From assembly GCA_016716065.1 (NCBI GenBank), contig JADJXA010000002.1, positions 186,001 to 250,000 of the forward strand: a stretch of 64,000 nt of DNA, read 5' to 3'. The position numbers were made by a program, and so were the translations under genes. Within the stretch, counting starts at the first letter, position 1. Every line of letters starts with the position of its first letter. Positions 23,877 through 33,246 of the stretch are shown piece by piece. The notes under the pieces are model-generated. The model was not told the origin of the DNA. It did not search any database and was given only the letters and a program-made list of their open reading frames with translations. The stretch comes from Candidatus Leptovillus gracilis (GTDB taxonomy: Bacteria; Chloroflexota; Anaerolineae; Promineifilales; Promineifilaceae).

Positions 23877-26800
23877 ATGCGTAAATCTATTGCGCCCCTC
23901 ATAGTAATCAGCCTCATGCTGCTCGTGTTATTGGCGGCCTGCCGCCGCGGCCAAGCGACCGAAGAACTGCCGACGGCCGTTCCCACCGCCGCCCTGCCCC
24001 AACCCACCAACGAACCAACCCGCCAACCAACGGCCGTCCCCCAACCAGCCCAATCCGCCGTGGATCCGGCCGACATAGATTGGCCGCCGCAGGTTATCTA
24101 CTCCAGCCCGTCTGTGGGCGAGGAGGTGCTGCTGGATGGGGCTATCACCCTCCGCTTCGACCAGCCCATGGACCAGAACAGCGTGGCGCAGGCGTTGGCC
24201 GTGCAAAATGTGGCCGATGATACGGCCGTTTCCGGCAGCCTCACCTGGTCTCGCCCCGATACCGTCATCTTCACCCCAGCCGGTCAGCTCAACCGGCAGC
24301 AAACCTACCGCGTGATGGTCGGTGAAACAGCCAAAGGGGCCAACGGCCAGGCCATGAGCGCCCCGGCCGAATTTGACCTGCAAACCATTGGCGCGCTGGC
24401 CGTAGCCCAGGTCATCCCCGCCAACGGGACTACCGGCGTTGCCGCCGATGGGACCATCACCGTGCTGTTTAACCGTCCCGTCGTGCCACTGGTCACCACC
24501 GACCAGCAGGCCCGGCTGCCTCAACCGCTCACCTTCAACCCACCTGTTGAAGGCAAGGGGGAATGGACCTCCACCAGCATTTACCGCTTCACGCCCAGCG
24601 TTGCCATGAACGGCGCATCCAATTACCAGGTCACGGTCAACGCCGGATTGGAAGATGTGACCGGCGCACTGCTGGAGAGTGACTACACCTGGCGCTTCGC
24701 CACAGCCGCGCCTGAAGTGGTGCGCATCCAGATTGGCCTGGAAGAAAACCGGTCAGAAGGCGCGCCGGTCCGCCCCACCGAGGCCATCACTGTCACCTTT
24801 AACATGCCGATGAACCGTGCCGCTACCCAGTCGGCCATCTCCGTGCGCGGCGTAGACGCCCCGGCGGCCACGCTGCGTTACGCCTGGTCAGATGGCGACC
24901 GCGTCGTCACCTTAACGGCTGACCCCATGCTGCAATTGGCGACCGATTACCAGGTTGTCGTGGCAACCAGCGCCCAGGCCGCCGCCAGCGCCACCAACCT
25001 GAGCGAACAGGCCATCAAACCCTTTACCACCGTGCCCTTCCCGGCCGTGCGCAGCACCGAACCGAAAAATGAGGCGACGCCGGAAGTGTGGCAGCGCGGT
25101 TTTAGCGTCACCTTTGCCTCGCCCATGGACATCGCCACGCTGGAAGACCGCGTGGTCATCGAACCGGCGCCACGCAATCCGCGTTATTCGTTTGGTGAAT
25201 GGGATGGCTTCCAGATGTATTTGGACTTCCCGCTGGAACGTTCTACCACCTATCGCATCACCATTCCCGGCAGTGCTGCCGATCCATATGGCAATACGCT
25301 GGGCCGGGATTACACCTTCCAATTCACCACGCCGGCTGCTTCACCGCTGGCTTCGTTTAACCTGCCCGGCGCAATTACCCAGTTGAGTACCAGTTTTGAA
25401 ACGGCCGTCAACCTCATCTACCGCAATGTCTCCCAGGTAACGGTGAATCTGTACGATGTAGGACTGCCCATCCAATACTTCGGCGACAGCTATAACCTCT
25501 ACGATTACCTACCCAACACCGATCCGCTGCGCACCTGGAGCCTGAACCCGTCCGGCAGCGGCGTCGAATCGCTGTCTCTGGCCGATGGTGGTGCGCTGCC
25601 TACCGGCATTTACTTCCTCAGCGCGCGCGCCCCAGAAGTCAGCGACGATTTCCGCTATTGGCAGTTGCAGCGGGTGATGCTGATTGTGGCCGACACCAAC
25701 CTGGTGGTGAAAGAAATGCCCAACGAAGTGCGCGTATGGGCCACCAACATCGCCTCCGGCCAGCCAGGCCAGGGTTTAACCATCACGCTGTATGACGTGA
25801 ATGGCGCGCCCAGCGGCACGGCCGTTACCGACGCCAGTGGGTTTGCCCGTTTTGACTACACGCGCAGCCCCAACAGCTATGGTGGCAGCGTCACCGTCGT
25901 CAGCAGTGCGCCGGGGCAGACCGGCTTTGGTGTGGCCAACAGCCGTTGGAACGGCGGCTTTGAGCCGTGGCGCATGGGCATCAGCCAGGGATACAACGAC
26001 ACCAGCCTGCCCTTTGCCTATCTCTACACCGACCGGCCCATTTACCGGCCAGGCGACACCGTACACTACAAAGGCATCGTGCGCGACCCCAATTTTGGCC
26101 GCTTCAGCTTGCCCAACTTGACAAAAGCGACGGTGCGCATCACCCCGGTCAACTACTATTCCGAAGGGGGCATAGAGGAGATGATCCCCGTGACGCTGGA
26201 CAGCGATGGCGTCTTTTATGGCGAGTGGGTCATTCCCGATGACGCGCCGCTGGGGGCGTTGAACATCTACATGGAAGGGCAAGATTGGGAAACCATGCGC
26301 TCCTTCAGCGTGGCCGAATATCGCGCTCCAGAGTTCCTCATCAGCATGACGGCCGACAACCCGGAAGCGCTGCGCGGCGAGACGGTGAACGTGACACTGC
26401 AAGCCGATTACTTCTTCGGCGGTTCGGCGGCCGACCTGAACGTGACCTGGGCCATCTATGAAGACGCCTTTTACCCGACGGTGGATGGCCCCTATTACGC
26501 CTTTGGCGACAACGGCGGCCTGTATTATGAAGATTTTGGCCCCTGGGGACGCATCGGCGGCGGCGGCGGGACGTATGGCCGCTGGCTGACCTCTGGCGAG
26601 GGCAAAACGGACGCCAATGGCCGTGTCACCATCACCTTGCCTGCCAGTCTGCTGCAAGACGCCGAAAACGGCAGCCGCAAAGTGACGGTGGAAGCCTCCG
26701 TAAGCGACCTGGCCGAGTTCCCGGTCACCAGCCAGACGGCCGTTACCTTCCATGCCGCCGCCGGCTACGTGGGCGTGCGTTCGGCCAACTATTCCGTCAT

Positions 26801-29800
26801 GGCCGGGACGGAAGCGGCCGTCGAACTCCTGACAGTAGATTGGAGCGGCGCGCCGCTGCCCAACCAAAATGTGTCCGTCACCTTTTATCGCCGCGAATGG
26901 GAAAGCGACCGCACCAGTGACTTTGGGCAATATTACACGCGCTGGATTCCGGTGGATACGGAACTGACGCAGGTAGACGTGACCACCGATGCGCAAGGCC
27001 GGGCGACAGCCAGCTTTACGCCCGACGAAGGCGGCTCTTACCTCGCCGTCGCCACCCTGACCGACGGCCGTGGCCGCCAACAAACAGCCACCACCGGCCT
27101 GTGGGCTATGGATGAAAACTTCAGCGATTGGCGCTCTGCGCCGCGCGAATACACCCTGGACCTGGTGGCCGACCAGCCCAGTTACAGCCCCGGCGACACG
27201 GCGCGCATCCTGGTGCAGTCGCCCTTTGCCGGAACGGTGAATGCCTGGTTGACCATCGAACGCGGCAACATGATTGAACAGCGAGTGGTGCAAGTGACCG
27301 GCGGTCAGATCATCGAAATCCCCATCACGCCCATCTTTGCGCCGAACGTGTATGTGGGGGTAACGGCCGTTAAACCGGTCAATCCCACCGATGAGACACG
27401 GCCGTATGCCGACATCCGCACTGGCATGATCGAACTCTCCGTCTCGCCAGAACAGCAAGAACTGCTCCTAACGCTGACGCCGCGTGAAACCGAACTGGAA
27501 CCGGGGGATACGGCCGTCTTCGACATCCAGGTCACCAACTTCGCCGGGCAGCCAGCCCAGGCCGAACTCTCGTTGGCTCTGGTGGATTTGGCCGTACTCA
27601 CCCTAAAACCGGACAACGCGCCGCCCATCCTGGACGCCTTTTACGCCGAGCAGCCGTTGTACAGCTACGTTGGCGCCGGTCTGCTGGTGTCTGGCGAAGG
27701 ATTGGCGATTGAAGTGCCTGAGGAGTTCCTGGGCGGCGGCGGTGGCGGTGGCGGCGATGTAACCGAAGCGGCCCTAAGCCGGGCTGTGGGCGATGAAGAT
27801 GATAACGCCCGCCGCGACTTCCCGGACACCGCTTACTGGCAAGCCAAACTATTCACCGACGGCGGTGGGCAGGCGACGGTGGAAATTCCGCTGCCCGATA
27901 CCCTGACCACCTGGCGGTTGAGCAGCAAAGTGGTGAACAACGATTCGCTGGTCGGCCAGTCCAACGTAGACATTGTTGTCAGTTTGCCGCTGTTGGTGCG
28001 TCCGGTGACGCCCCGTTTCTTCACTGTGGGCGACGTGGTGCAGATTGGGGCCATCGTCAACAACCTGACCGGCGCGGCGATTGAAGCGACGGTCAGTCTG
28101 GAAGCCGACGGCTTTGTCGAGGCCAGTTTTGCCGATCAGGTGGTGAGTGTGCCGGCGAACGGCCGTACCCTGGTCCGCTGGCCGGTTACGGTGGACGACG
28201 TGGAATTTGCCGACCTGACCTTCCGCGTGGCCGGCGGTGGCCACAGCGACGCCACCAAACCCAGCTTCGGCGTGGGGCCGGACAACGTGATCCCGGTTTA
28301 TCGCTACAGCGCGCCGGACATCGTCGGCACGTCGGGCGTGCTGGAAGAGCCAGGGCGGCAAATCGAAGCCATCCTGCTGCCGGCCAACATAGACACCCGG
28401 CGCGGCTCCGTGGACGTGCAGATCAGCGCCTCCCTGGCCGCGGCGATGATAGACGCTCTGGAAGCGCTCAACGACGAATATTACCAATCAATATGCGCCT
28501 CGTCGGTGATAGACCGGCTGCTGCCCAACACCGCCACCGCCCGCGCCATCACCGAATTGGGGTTGGACGAAGCGGCGCTGCTGGCGCAGTTAGACGGCCA
28601 GATCATCGCCGACATCAGCCAACTGGAAGGTCTGTTGAAGCCTGACGGCGGTTGGGGCTGGTGTTTCAGCGCCGAAAGCCAGCCCTGGCTGACGGCCTAC
28701 GGTCTGCTGGCGCTGACGAAAGCCGAAGAAGCGGGCTATGGCGTCAATGCCGGGGTGCTGCGGCAGGCGACAAGCTATTTGCAGCGGGAACTGCGCAGCG
28801 CCAGCGGCCTGGACCGGCCCTGGCAGGCGAACCGGCAGGCGTTTTTCCTGTATGTGCTGGCCGAGCGGGGCGTGGACGTGGTGGACGAGGCCAACGCCTT
28901 GTTTGCCGAGCAGCGCGGCCTGCTGGACCCATATGCCAAAGCGTTCCTGATCCTGGCCTATGAAGCCAACGCCTTTGCCAGTGAAAATCAGGCGACGCTG
29001 CTGGCCGACTTGAATGACGCGGTGATCTTCAGCGCGACCGGCGCGCATTGGGAAGACGCGGCGCAGGACTTCGACAACCTGAACAGCGACATACGCGGCA
29101 CGGCGATTGTGTTGGACGCCCTGGCGCGCACGCAGCCCACAGCCCCCTTTGCCCCGCAAACGGTGAACTGGCTGATGGTGGCGCGCACGGCCGTGCGCTG
29201 GTCTACCGGCCACGAAACAGCCTGGAGCATCCTGGCGCTAACCGATTGGCTGGCGGCGACGGAGGAGCTAGACGCCAACTATGATTGGGCGCTGACGGTG
29301 AATCTGCAACCGGCCGCCGCTGGCTTCTTTTCCGAGGCCAACGTGACGGAACGGGTGTATGAATCTATACCCATGAACCAGTTGGTGGTCGGCGATACCA
29401 ACTTCCTGGGCTTCGAGCGTGGGTCTGGTGACGGCCGTCTCTATTACAACCTGCACCTCAACGCCTATCTACCGGCCGAATCGGTCCAATCTACCAACCG
29501 GGGCATTATCGTGCAGCGCGCTTATTACGACGCCGCCTGCGACCCGACCACGACCACCTGCCTGCCCATCAACAGCATTGCCGCTGGCGGGCAGGTGCGG
29601 GTAGAACTGACCATCATCGCTCCCAATAACCTGCTGTACGCGGTAGTCTCCGACCCGCTGCCTTCGGGCGCGGAGGGCATTGATCCTGGGCTTGAGACAA
29701 CCTCCAACCGGCTGAGCGACAGCGTAGAACGGACCGATCAGACGGACAACTTCTGGGGTTGGTGGGGTTGGTGGGCCTTTAACCGCATTGAGTACCGCGA

Positions 29801-29975
29801 CGAGCGGGTTGTGTTCTACGCCGACTTCTTACCGGCCGGTACGTACCAATACACCTACTACTTACAAGCCAACATACCGGGGGCGTATCAGGTGATGCCC
29901 ACCCTGGCGCAGCAGGAATTCTTCCCAGAAGTATTCGGTCGCACGGATGGGATGTTGTTTACAATTACGGAGTAA
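23877..29975 (+). CDS. Alpha-2-macroglobulin-like lipoprotein lacking the thioester glutamine
   Basis: 2032 residues. The signal peptide ends in a lipobox (MLLVLLAAC, Cys22), so the protein is membrane-anchored. N-terminal Ig-like domains (about 60-520) are followed by macroglobulin MG domains, with FAYLYTDRPIYRPGDTVHYKGI near residue 715, a Gly-rich bait-like segment (about 1285), the marker TTWRLSSKVV, and the thioester-domain helices. The canonical GCxEQ thioester is replaced by ICASS (Cys1540, Ser at the Glu and Gln positions), so no thioester can form. Bacterial A2Ms trap proteases; a thioester-free version resembles MagD/YfaS-type or structural forms. ATG 23877 has AGGAG at ideal distance. 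Confidence 0.93.
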   Translation: MRKSIAPLIVISLMLLVLLAACRRGQATEELPTAVPTAALPQPTNEPTRQPTAVPQPAQSAVDPADIDWPPQVIYSSPSVGEEVLLDGAITLRFDQPMDQNSVAQALAVQNVADDTAVSGSLTWSRPDTVIFTPAGQLNRQQTYRVMVGETAKGANGQAMSAPAEFDLQTIGALAVAQVIPANGTTGVAADGTITVLFNRPVVPLVTTDQQARLPQPLTFNPPVEGKGEWTSTSIYRFTPSVAMNGASNYQVTVNAGLEDVTGALLESDYTWRFATAAPEVVRIQIGLEENRSEGAPVRPTEAITVTFNMPMNRAATQSAISVRGVDAPAATLRYAWSDGDRVVTLTADPMLQLATDYQVVVATSAQAAASATNLSEQAIKPFTTVPFPAVRSTEPKNEATPEVWQRGFSVTFASPMDIATLEDRVVIEPAPRNPRYSFGEWDGFQMYLDFPLERSTTYRITIPGSAADPYGNTLGRDYTFQFTTPAASPLASFNLPGAITQLSTSFETAVNLIYRNVSQVTVNLYDVGLPIQYFGDSYNLYDYLPNTDPLRTWSLNPSGSGVESLSLADGGALPTGIYFLSARAPEVSDDFRYWQLQRVMLIVADTNLVVKEMPNEVRVWATNIASGQPGQGLTITLYDVNGAPSGTAVTDASGFARFDYTRSPNSYGGSVTVVSSAPGQTGFGVANSRWNGGFEPWRMGISQGYNDTSLPFAYLYTDRPIYRPGDTVHYKGIVRDPNFGRFSLPNLTKATVRITPVNYYSEGGIEEMIPVTLDSDGVFYGEWVIPDDAPLGALNIYMEGQDWETMRSFSVAEYRAPEFLISMTADNPEALRGETVNVTLQADYFFGGSAADLNVTWAIYEDAFYPTVDGPYYAFGDNGGLYYEDFGPWGRIGGGGGTYGRWLTSGEGKTDANGRVTITLPASLLQDAENGSRKVTVEASVSDLAEFPVTSQTAVTFHAAAGYVGVRSANYSVMAGTEAAVELLTVDWSGAPLPNQNVSVTFYRREWESDRTSDFGQYYTRWIPVDTELTQVDVTTDAQGRATASFTPDEGGSYLAVATLTDGRGRQQTATTGLWAMDENFSDWRSAPREYTLDLVADQPSYSPGDTARILVQSPFAGTVNAWLTIERGNMIEQRVVQVTGGQIIEIPITPIFAPNVYVGVTAVKPVNPTDETRPYADIRTGMIELSVSPEQQELLLTLTPRETELEPGDTAVFDIQVTNFAGQPAQAELSLALVDLAVLTLKPDNAPPILDAFYAEQPLYSYVGAGLLVSGEGLAIEVPEEFLGGGGGGGGDVTEAALSRAVGDEDDNARRDFPDTAYWQAKLFTDGGGQATVEIPLPDTLTTWRLSSKVVNNDSLVGQSNVDIVVSLPLLVRPVTPRFFTVGDVVQIGAIVNNLTGAAIEATVSLEADGFVEASFADQVVSVPANGRTLVRWPVTVDDVEFADLTFRVAGGGHSDATKPSFGVGPDNVIPVYRYSAPDIVGTSGVLEEPGRQIEAILLPANIDTRRGSVDVQISASLAAAMIDALEALNDEYYQSICASSVIDRLLPNTATARAITELGLDEAALLAQLDGQIIADISQLEGLLKPDGGWGWCFSAESQPWLTAYGLLALTKAEEAGYGVNAGVLRQATSYLQRELRSASGLDRPWQANRQAFFLYVLAERGVDVVDEANALFAEQRGLLDPYAKAFLILAYEANAFASENQATLLADLNDAVIFSATGAHWEDAAQDFDNLNSDIRGTAIVLDALARTQPTAPFAPQTVNWLMVARTAVRWSTGHETAWSILALTDWLAATEELDANYDWALTVNLQPAAAGFFSEANVTERVYESIPMNQLVVGDTNFLGFERGSGDGRLYYNLHLNAYLPAESVQSTNRGIIVQRAYYDAACDPTTTTCLPINSIAAGGQVRVELTIIAPNNLLYAVVSDPLPSGAEGIDPGLETTSNRLSDSVERTDQTDNFWGWWGWWAFNRIEYRDERVVFYADFLPAGTYQYTYYLQANIPGAYQVMPTLAQQEFFPEVFGRTDGMLFTITE

Positions 29976-30025
29976 ACGGAATTAGCCGCGTAGATCGCTG
30001 AGTACGCGGATAGTTCTAACCAAAT

Positions 30026-30065
30026 AAATGGCAGGCGCTCTGGCAGCGCCTGCCATTTTATTTTT
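30026..30065 (+). terminator. Intrinsic terminator after the alpha-2-macroglobulin gene
   Basis: A perfect 14-bp stem (AAATGGCAGGCGCT 30026-30039 with 30045-30058) is followed by a T-rich tract. The following 200 bases to the Kai operon are AT-rich and gene-free; I see no confident promoter there, only weak TTGCCT-like and TAGATA-like boxes near 30212-30235. Confidence 0.88.
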
Positions 30066-30265
30066 CTTGCATCAAGAACCAAATGAATTTATTATGATAT
30101 TTATAACAAAATCTTAATCTAATATCATTGTCAAAGCCCTTGAAAATCGAGTCTTTTTGCTGTTCAATAGAGAGCATTCACGTTGTAGATTAATAGAACC
30201 GGGCTGCACTTTGCCTGAAACATGTTTGCTTAGATAACGTTCGATGACCGCCCCATAAGGAGCCT

Positions 30266-31312
30266 ATGGAGAAGCACACGGTTCGGCCTACATGGACTAA
30301 AGGCGAATGCCACGATTTGTTAGCTTTTGTCCCAGATGCGGTGCTGGTGGTTAACAGCCAGGGCGTAATCGTTTCGATCAATGATGAAACGACGCGGATT
30401 CTGGGCTACACCAGGGATGAATTGCAGGGGCAGAGCCTGGGTTTTCTGCTGCCAGAACGTTTTCGCGTTAGCCACCAACACCATTTAAATGCGTATTTTC
30501 AGAATCCCTGGCCCAGACCGATGGGACTGAGTCTGGACTTGGCAGCTCTACACAAACAAGGCCACGAGATTTTTGTGGCGGTCAGCCTGATCCCCTGGAA
30601 AATGGAGGAGGGAACAGTGGTGACAGCTTTTGTGCGCGACATTACCCAGCGTAAATTGATGGAAACGGCCGTGCAAAAAGCCCAGGAACAAGCCCAGGAA
30701 CGCCTTGAACAAGAAGTCACGCGGCAAACCGCTGAACTCCGCCAGGTAAACCAGGAACTGCGGCAAGAAATCATCGAGCGGCAGCGTGTCGAAGAAGAGC
30801 TGCGCTTACTTACCATGCAGTTAACCCAACGCCAGGAACAACTACAACAAGAATTATCCTCGTTGGATCAGCTTTCGCTGACCACGACTTCCACCGTCAC
30901 CCTCCAGGCTTACAATCTGCTGTCGGTGGCCGAAAGCCTGCCAACTATCTTTGGCGAATTGGTGGCCCAATACGGCGAACTTCTTGACCTGGCGCTGGAA
31001 ACAAAAACATACAAAACCGACATAGATTTAGCGGCCAGGCTGCGGCTGCTTGCCGAACGGCTTGGCTTACTCAACGCCGGTCCCCACGACGTGGTATCGT
31101 TACACAGCACCGCGTTGAAGGCCAAAGTCGCCGACGTCCCTTATGCCAAAGCCAACGTCTATTTCCAGGAAGGTCGGCTGCTTGTCTTGCAGCTGATGGG
31201 CTACGTGGTGGCTTATTATCGCAGCCACTCCCTATTTTTCAGGCAAGGTGTTGCCAACGCCGCGACACACAACATGCCCCGCAATAGCAACCATGTGGCG
31301 ACGGAGGATTGA
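30266..31312 (+). CDS. PAS protein with RsbU-N/KaiA-C-like domain, Kai operon
   Basis: 348 residues. A PAS domain (about 14-130; FVPDAVLVVNSQGVIVSIND, ending DITQRK) is followed by a long Gln/Glu-rich coiled coil (about 135-210). A C-terminal helical domain (about 250-325) contains GPHDVVSLHSTALKA and LLVLQLMGYVVAYYRSHS. These segments match the pattern of the RsbU N-terminal domain (PEEIISIHRKVLKE ... IEVMIGYGMAYQEHQ), which shares its fold with the KaiC-activating domain of KaiA. The stop is four bases before kaiB, so it is the first gene of the Kai operon. It is a candidate KaiA-like input protein; direct KaiC binding is inference. AAGGAG precedes the ATG closely. Confidence 0.8.
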   Translation: MEKHTVRPTWTKGECHDLLAFVPDAVLVVNSQGVIVSINDETTRILGYTRDELQGQSLGFLLPERFRVSHQHHLNAYFQNPWPRPMGLSLDLAALHKQGHEIFVAVSLIPWKMEEGTVVTAFVRDITQRKLMETAVQKAQEQAQERLEQEVTRQTAELRQVNQELRQEIIERQRVEEELRLLTMQLTQRQEQLQQELSSLDQLSLTTTSTVTLQAYNLLSVAESLPTIFGELVAQYGELLDLALETKTYKTDIDLAARLRLLAERLGLLNAGPHDVVSLHSTALKAKVADVPYAKANVYFQEGRLLVLQLMGYVVAYYRSHSLFFRQGVANAATHNMPRNSNHVATED

Positions 31313-31316
31313 GGGA

Positions 31317-31631
31317 ATGGCGCAATATCTGCTTAAACTTTACATTACCGGCCAAACATCACGATCACAGCAGGCCATTCACAACCTGTATCGAACCTGT
31401 CAGGAGGTGCTAGACGGCCGTTACGAACTGACTATTATAGATGTGCTAGAGCACCCGGAACTGGCCGAAACCGACAAAATTCTGGCGACGCCCACCCTTA
31501 TCAAAACAGCGCCTTTGCCCCTCAGGCGCATCATCGGCGACCTGTCCGATACCGCAAAAGTGCTTCGCGGTCTCGATCTACAAATCAGCCATACCAACCA
31601 TTTTCCGAAAGGACTCCCGTATAATGAGTGA
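31317..31631 (+). CDS. kaiB: Circadian clock protein KaiB
   Basis: 104 residues of the thioredoxin-like, fold-switching KaiB family. The sequence keeps the diagnostic segments YLLKLYITGQT, ELTIIDVLEHPELAE, DKILATPTLIKTAPLPLRRIIGDLSD and VLRGLDL. In cyanobacteria KaiB binds the CI ring of phosphorylated KaiC, sequesters KaiA and starts the dephosphorylation phase. ATG 31317 is preceded by GGAGG, which overlaps the end of the PAS gene. Its last eight bases overlap the start of kaiC, indicating translational coupling. Confidence 0.97.
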   Translation: MAQYLLKLYITGQTSRSQQAIHNLYRTCQEVLDGRYELTIIDVLEHPELAETDKILATPTLIKTAPLPLRRIIGDLSDTAKVLRGLDLQISHTNHFPKGLPYNE

Positions 31632-33150
31632 ACACCTGCCATCTCCCATTCGCAAACTCAAGACAGGCATTCCCGGTTTCGACGACATCACCAATGGCGG
31701 TCTACCCCAGGGCCGTACCACCCTCATTTCCGGTACAGCCGGCAGCGCCAAAACTGTCTTCGCCGTACAATTCCTTGGATCCGGCATTGAAAAATCAGAC
31801 GATTCCGGGGTATTTGTCACCTTTGAAGAATCGCCTGACGATATTCGGCAAAACATGGCCAGCTTCGGCTGGAACATCGCCGCCTGGGAAGAGCAGGGCA
31901 AATGGGCTTTCGTAGACGCATCGCCGCAGTTGGCCGAAGATGTTATCTTCGCCGGCAGCTACGATCTCGGCGCGCTGCTGGCGCGCATCGAACACGCCGT
32001 TAAGAAAGTGCAAGCCCGGCGCGTCGCGGTTGATTCCTTAGGCGCCATATTCACCCAACTGGCTGATCAAGGCTCCATCCGTAACGAGTTGTTTCGCATC
32101 GCTTCCGCGCTCAAAAAAATGGGCGTCACCGCCATCCTGACTGCCGAACGCATCCGGGAATATGGCGAAATTGCCCGCTATGGCGTTGAAGAGTTCGTTG
32201 CCGACAACGTCATCATCCTGCGCAATGTTTTGGAAGACGAAAAACGGCGGCGCACTATTGAGATTCTTAAATTTCGCGGCACCCCGCACCAAAAAGGGGA
32301 ATTTCCCTTCACCATCATGCCTGGTGAAGGCATCGCCATCATTCCCTTGTCGGCCATCGAACTAAAACAAAGTTCCTCCAATATCCGCATTACTTCTGGC
32401 AACCAAGAGCTGGACAAAATGTGCGGCGGCGGCTTCTTCCGCGACTCTATCATCCTGGTTTCCGGGGCTACCGGAACCGGCAAAACCCTTACCGTCACCG
32501 AATTTATTGCCGGCGGCGCGGCCAGAGGGGAGCGCTGCCTGCTGTTTGCCTTTGAAGAAAGCCGCGAACAGCTTTTCCGCAACGCCACTGGTTGGGGCGT
32601 GGATTTTCATAAAATGGAACAGGAAGGCAATCTCAAGCTGATCTGTCGTTACCCGGAAGTTGCCGGACCAGAAGACCACCTGATTACCATGAAGATGGAA
32701 ATCGAACGGTTTGCGCCCAATCGCATCGCCGTAGATAGTCTTTCAGCTTTGGAGCGCGTAGCCACGATGAAAGGATTCCGCGAATTTGTCATCGGCCTGA
32801 CGTCGTTTATTAAGCACAAAGAGACGGCCGGCTTGTTTACGGCGACCACGCCAACCCTTATGGGCGGCGCGTCTGTCACCGAAGCCCACATCTCCACCGT
32901 TACCGATTCCATTATTATGCTGCGTTATGTGGAAATGTATGGCGAAATGCGCCGCGGGCTGACCGTTTTGAAAATGCGCGGTTCGATGCACGATAAAGAA
33001 ATCCGCGAGTTTACGATTGACGGCCGTGGGATGCACATTGGTAAAGCATTTAACAACGTCACTGGTATTCTGGTTGGTAATCCCATGTACATCTCGCAGC
33101 ATGAAATTGACCGGATTGGGACCTTATTTAGAGGTGATCTTGGCATCTAA
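31624..33150 (+). CDS. kaiC: Circadian clock protein KaiC, two-domain ATPase/autokinase
   Basis: 508 residues with two RecA-like halves. CI has a P-loop GTAGSAKT (about 37-44) and a catalytic Glu pair in FVTFEESPDD. CII has GATGTGKT (about 281-288) and FAFEESREQ. The CII phosphorylation region is intact: SVTEAHISTVTD, with Thr419, Ser424 and Thr425 matching cyanobacterial Thr426, Ser431 and Thr432. This places it with clock-type, autophosphorylating KaiC rather than single-site or short KaiC-like ATPases. The C-terminal tail is shorter than in Synechococcus, which may alter how an A-type protein grips it. It follows the PAS and kaiB genes without a gap. Confidence 0.97.
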   Translation: MSEHLPSPIRKLKTGIPGFDDITNGGLPQGRTTLISGTAGSAKTVFAVQFLGSGIEKSDDSGVFVTFEESPDDIRQNMASFGWNIAAWEEQGKWAFVDASPQLAEDVIFAGSYDLGALLARIEHAVKKVQARRVAVDSLGAIFTQLADQGSIRNELFRIASALKKMGVTAILTAERIREYGEIARYGVEEFVADNVIILRNVLEDEKRRRTIEILKFRGTPHQKGEFPFTIMPGEGIAIIPLSAIELKQSSSNIRITSGNQELDKMCGGGFFRDSIILVSGATGTGKTLTVTEFIAGGAARGERCLLFAFEESREQLFRNATGWGVDFHKMEQEGNLKLICRYPEVAGPEDHLITMKMEIERFAPNRIAVDSLSALERVATMKGFREFVIGLTSFIKHKETAGLFTATTPTLMGGASVTEAHISTVTDSIIMLRYVEMYGEMRRGLTVLKMRGSMHDKEIREFTIDGRGMHIGKAFNNVTGILVGNPMYISQHEIDRIGTLFRGDLGI

Positions 33151-33170
33151 ATGAGCAAGATGTTTTGTTG

Positions 33171-33196
33171 GTTGGTTGGCTTTTTTGCTAACCAAC
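33171..33196 (+). terminator. Hairpin between kaiC and the histidine kinase gene
   Basis: GTTGGTTGGC (33171-33180) pairs with GCTAACCAAC (33187-33196), one G-U pair, around a six-T loop. It lies in the 96-bp gap and could weaken read-through from kaiC into the kinase gene; there is no U-tract after it. TTGG tandem units appear here as at 14131. Confidence 0.5.
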
Positions 33197-33246
33197 AGAA
33201 TTTTCCAGACAGGTTGAACCGTTACAGAATGTTTTCCTTTGCTTAA

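Noticed and set aside
25776..27458. 560-codon minus-strand open frame inside the alpha-2-macroglobulin gene
   Set aside because: No recognisable domain or ribosome site; the opposite frame is a continuous family match.
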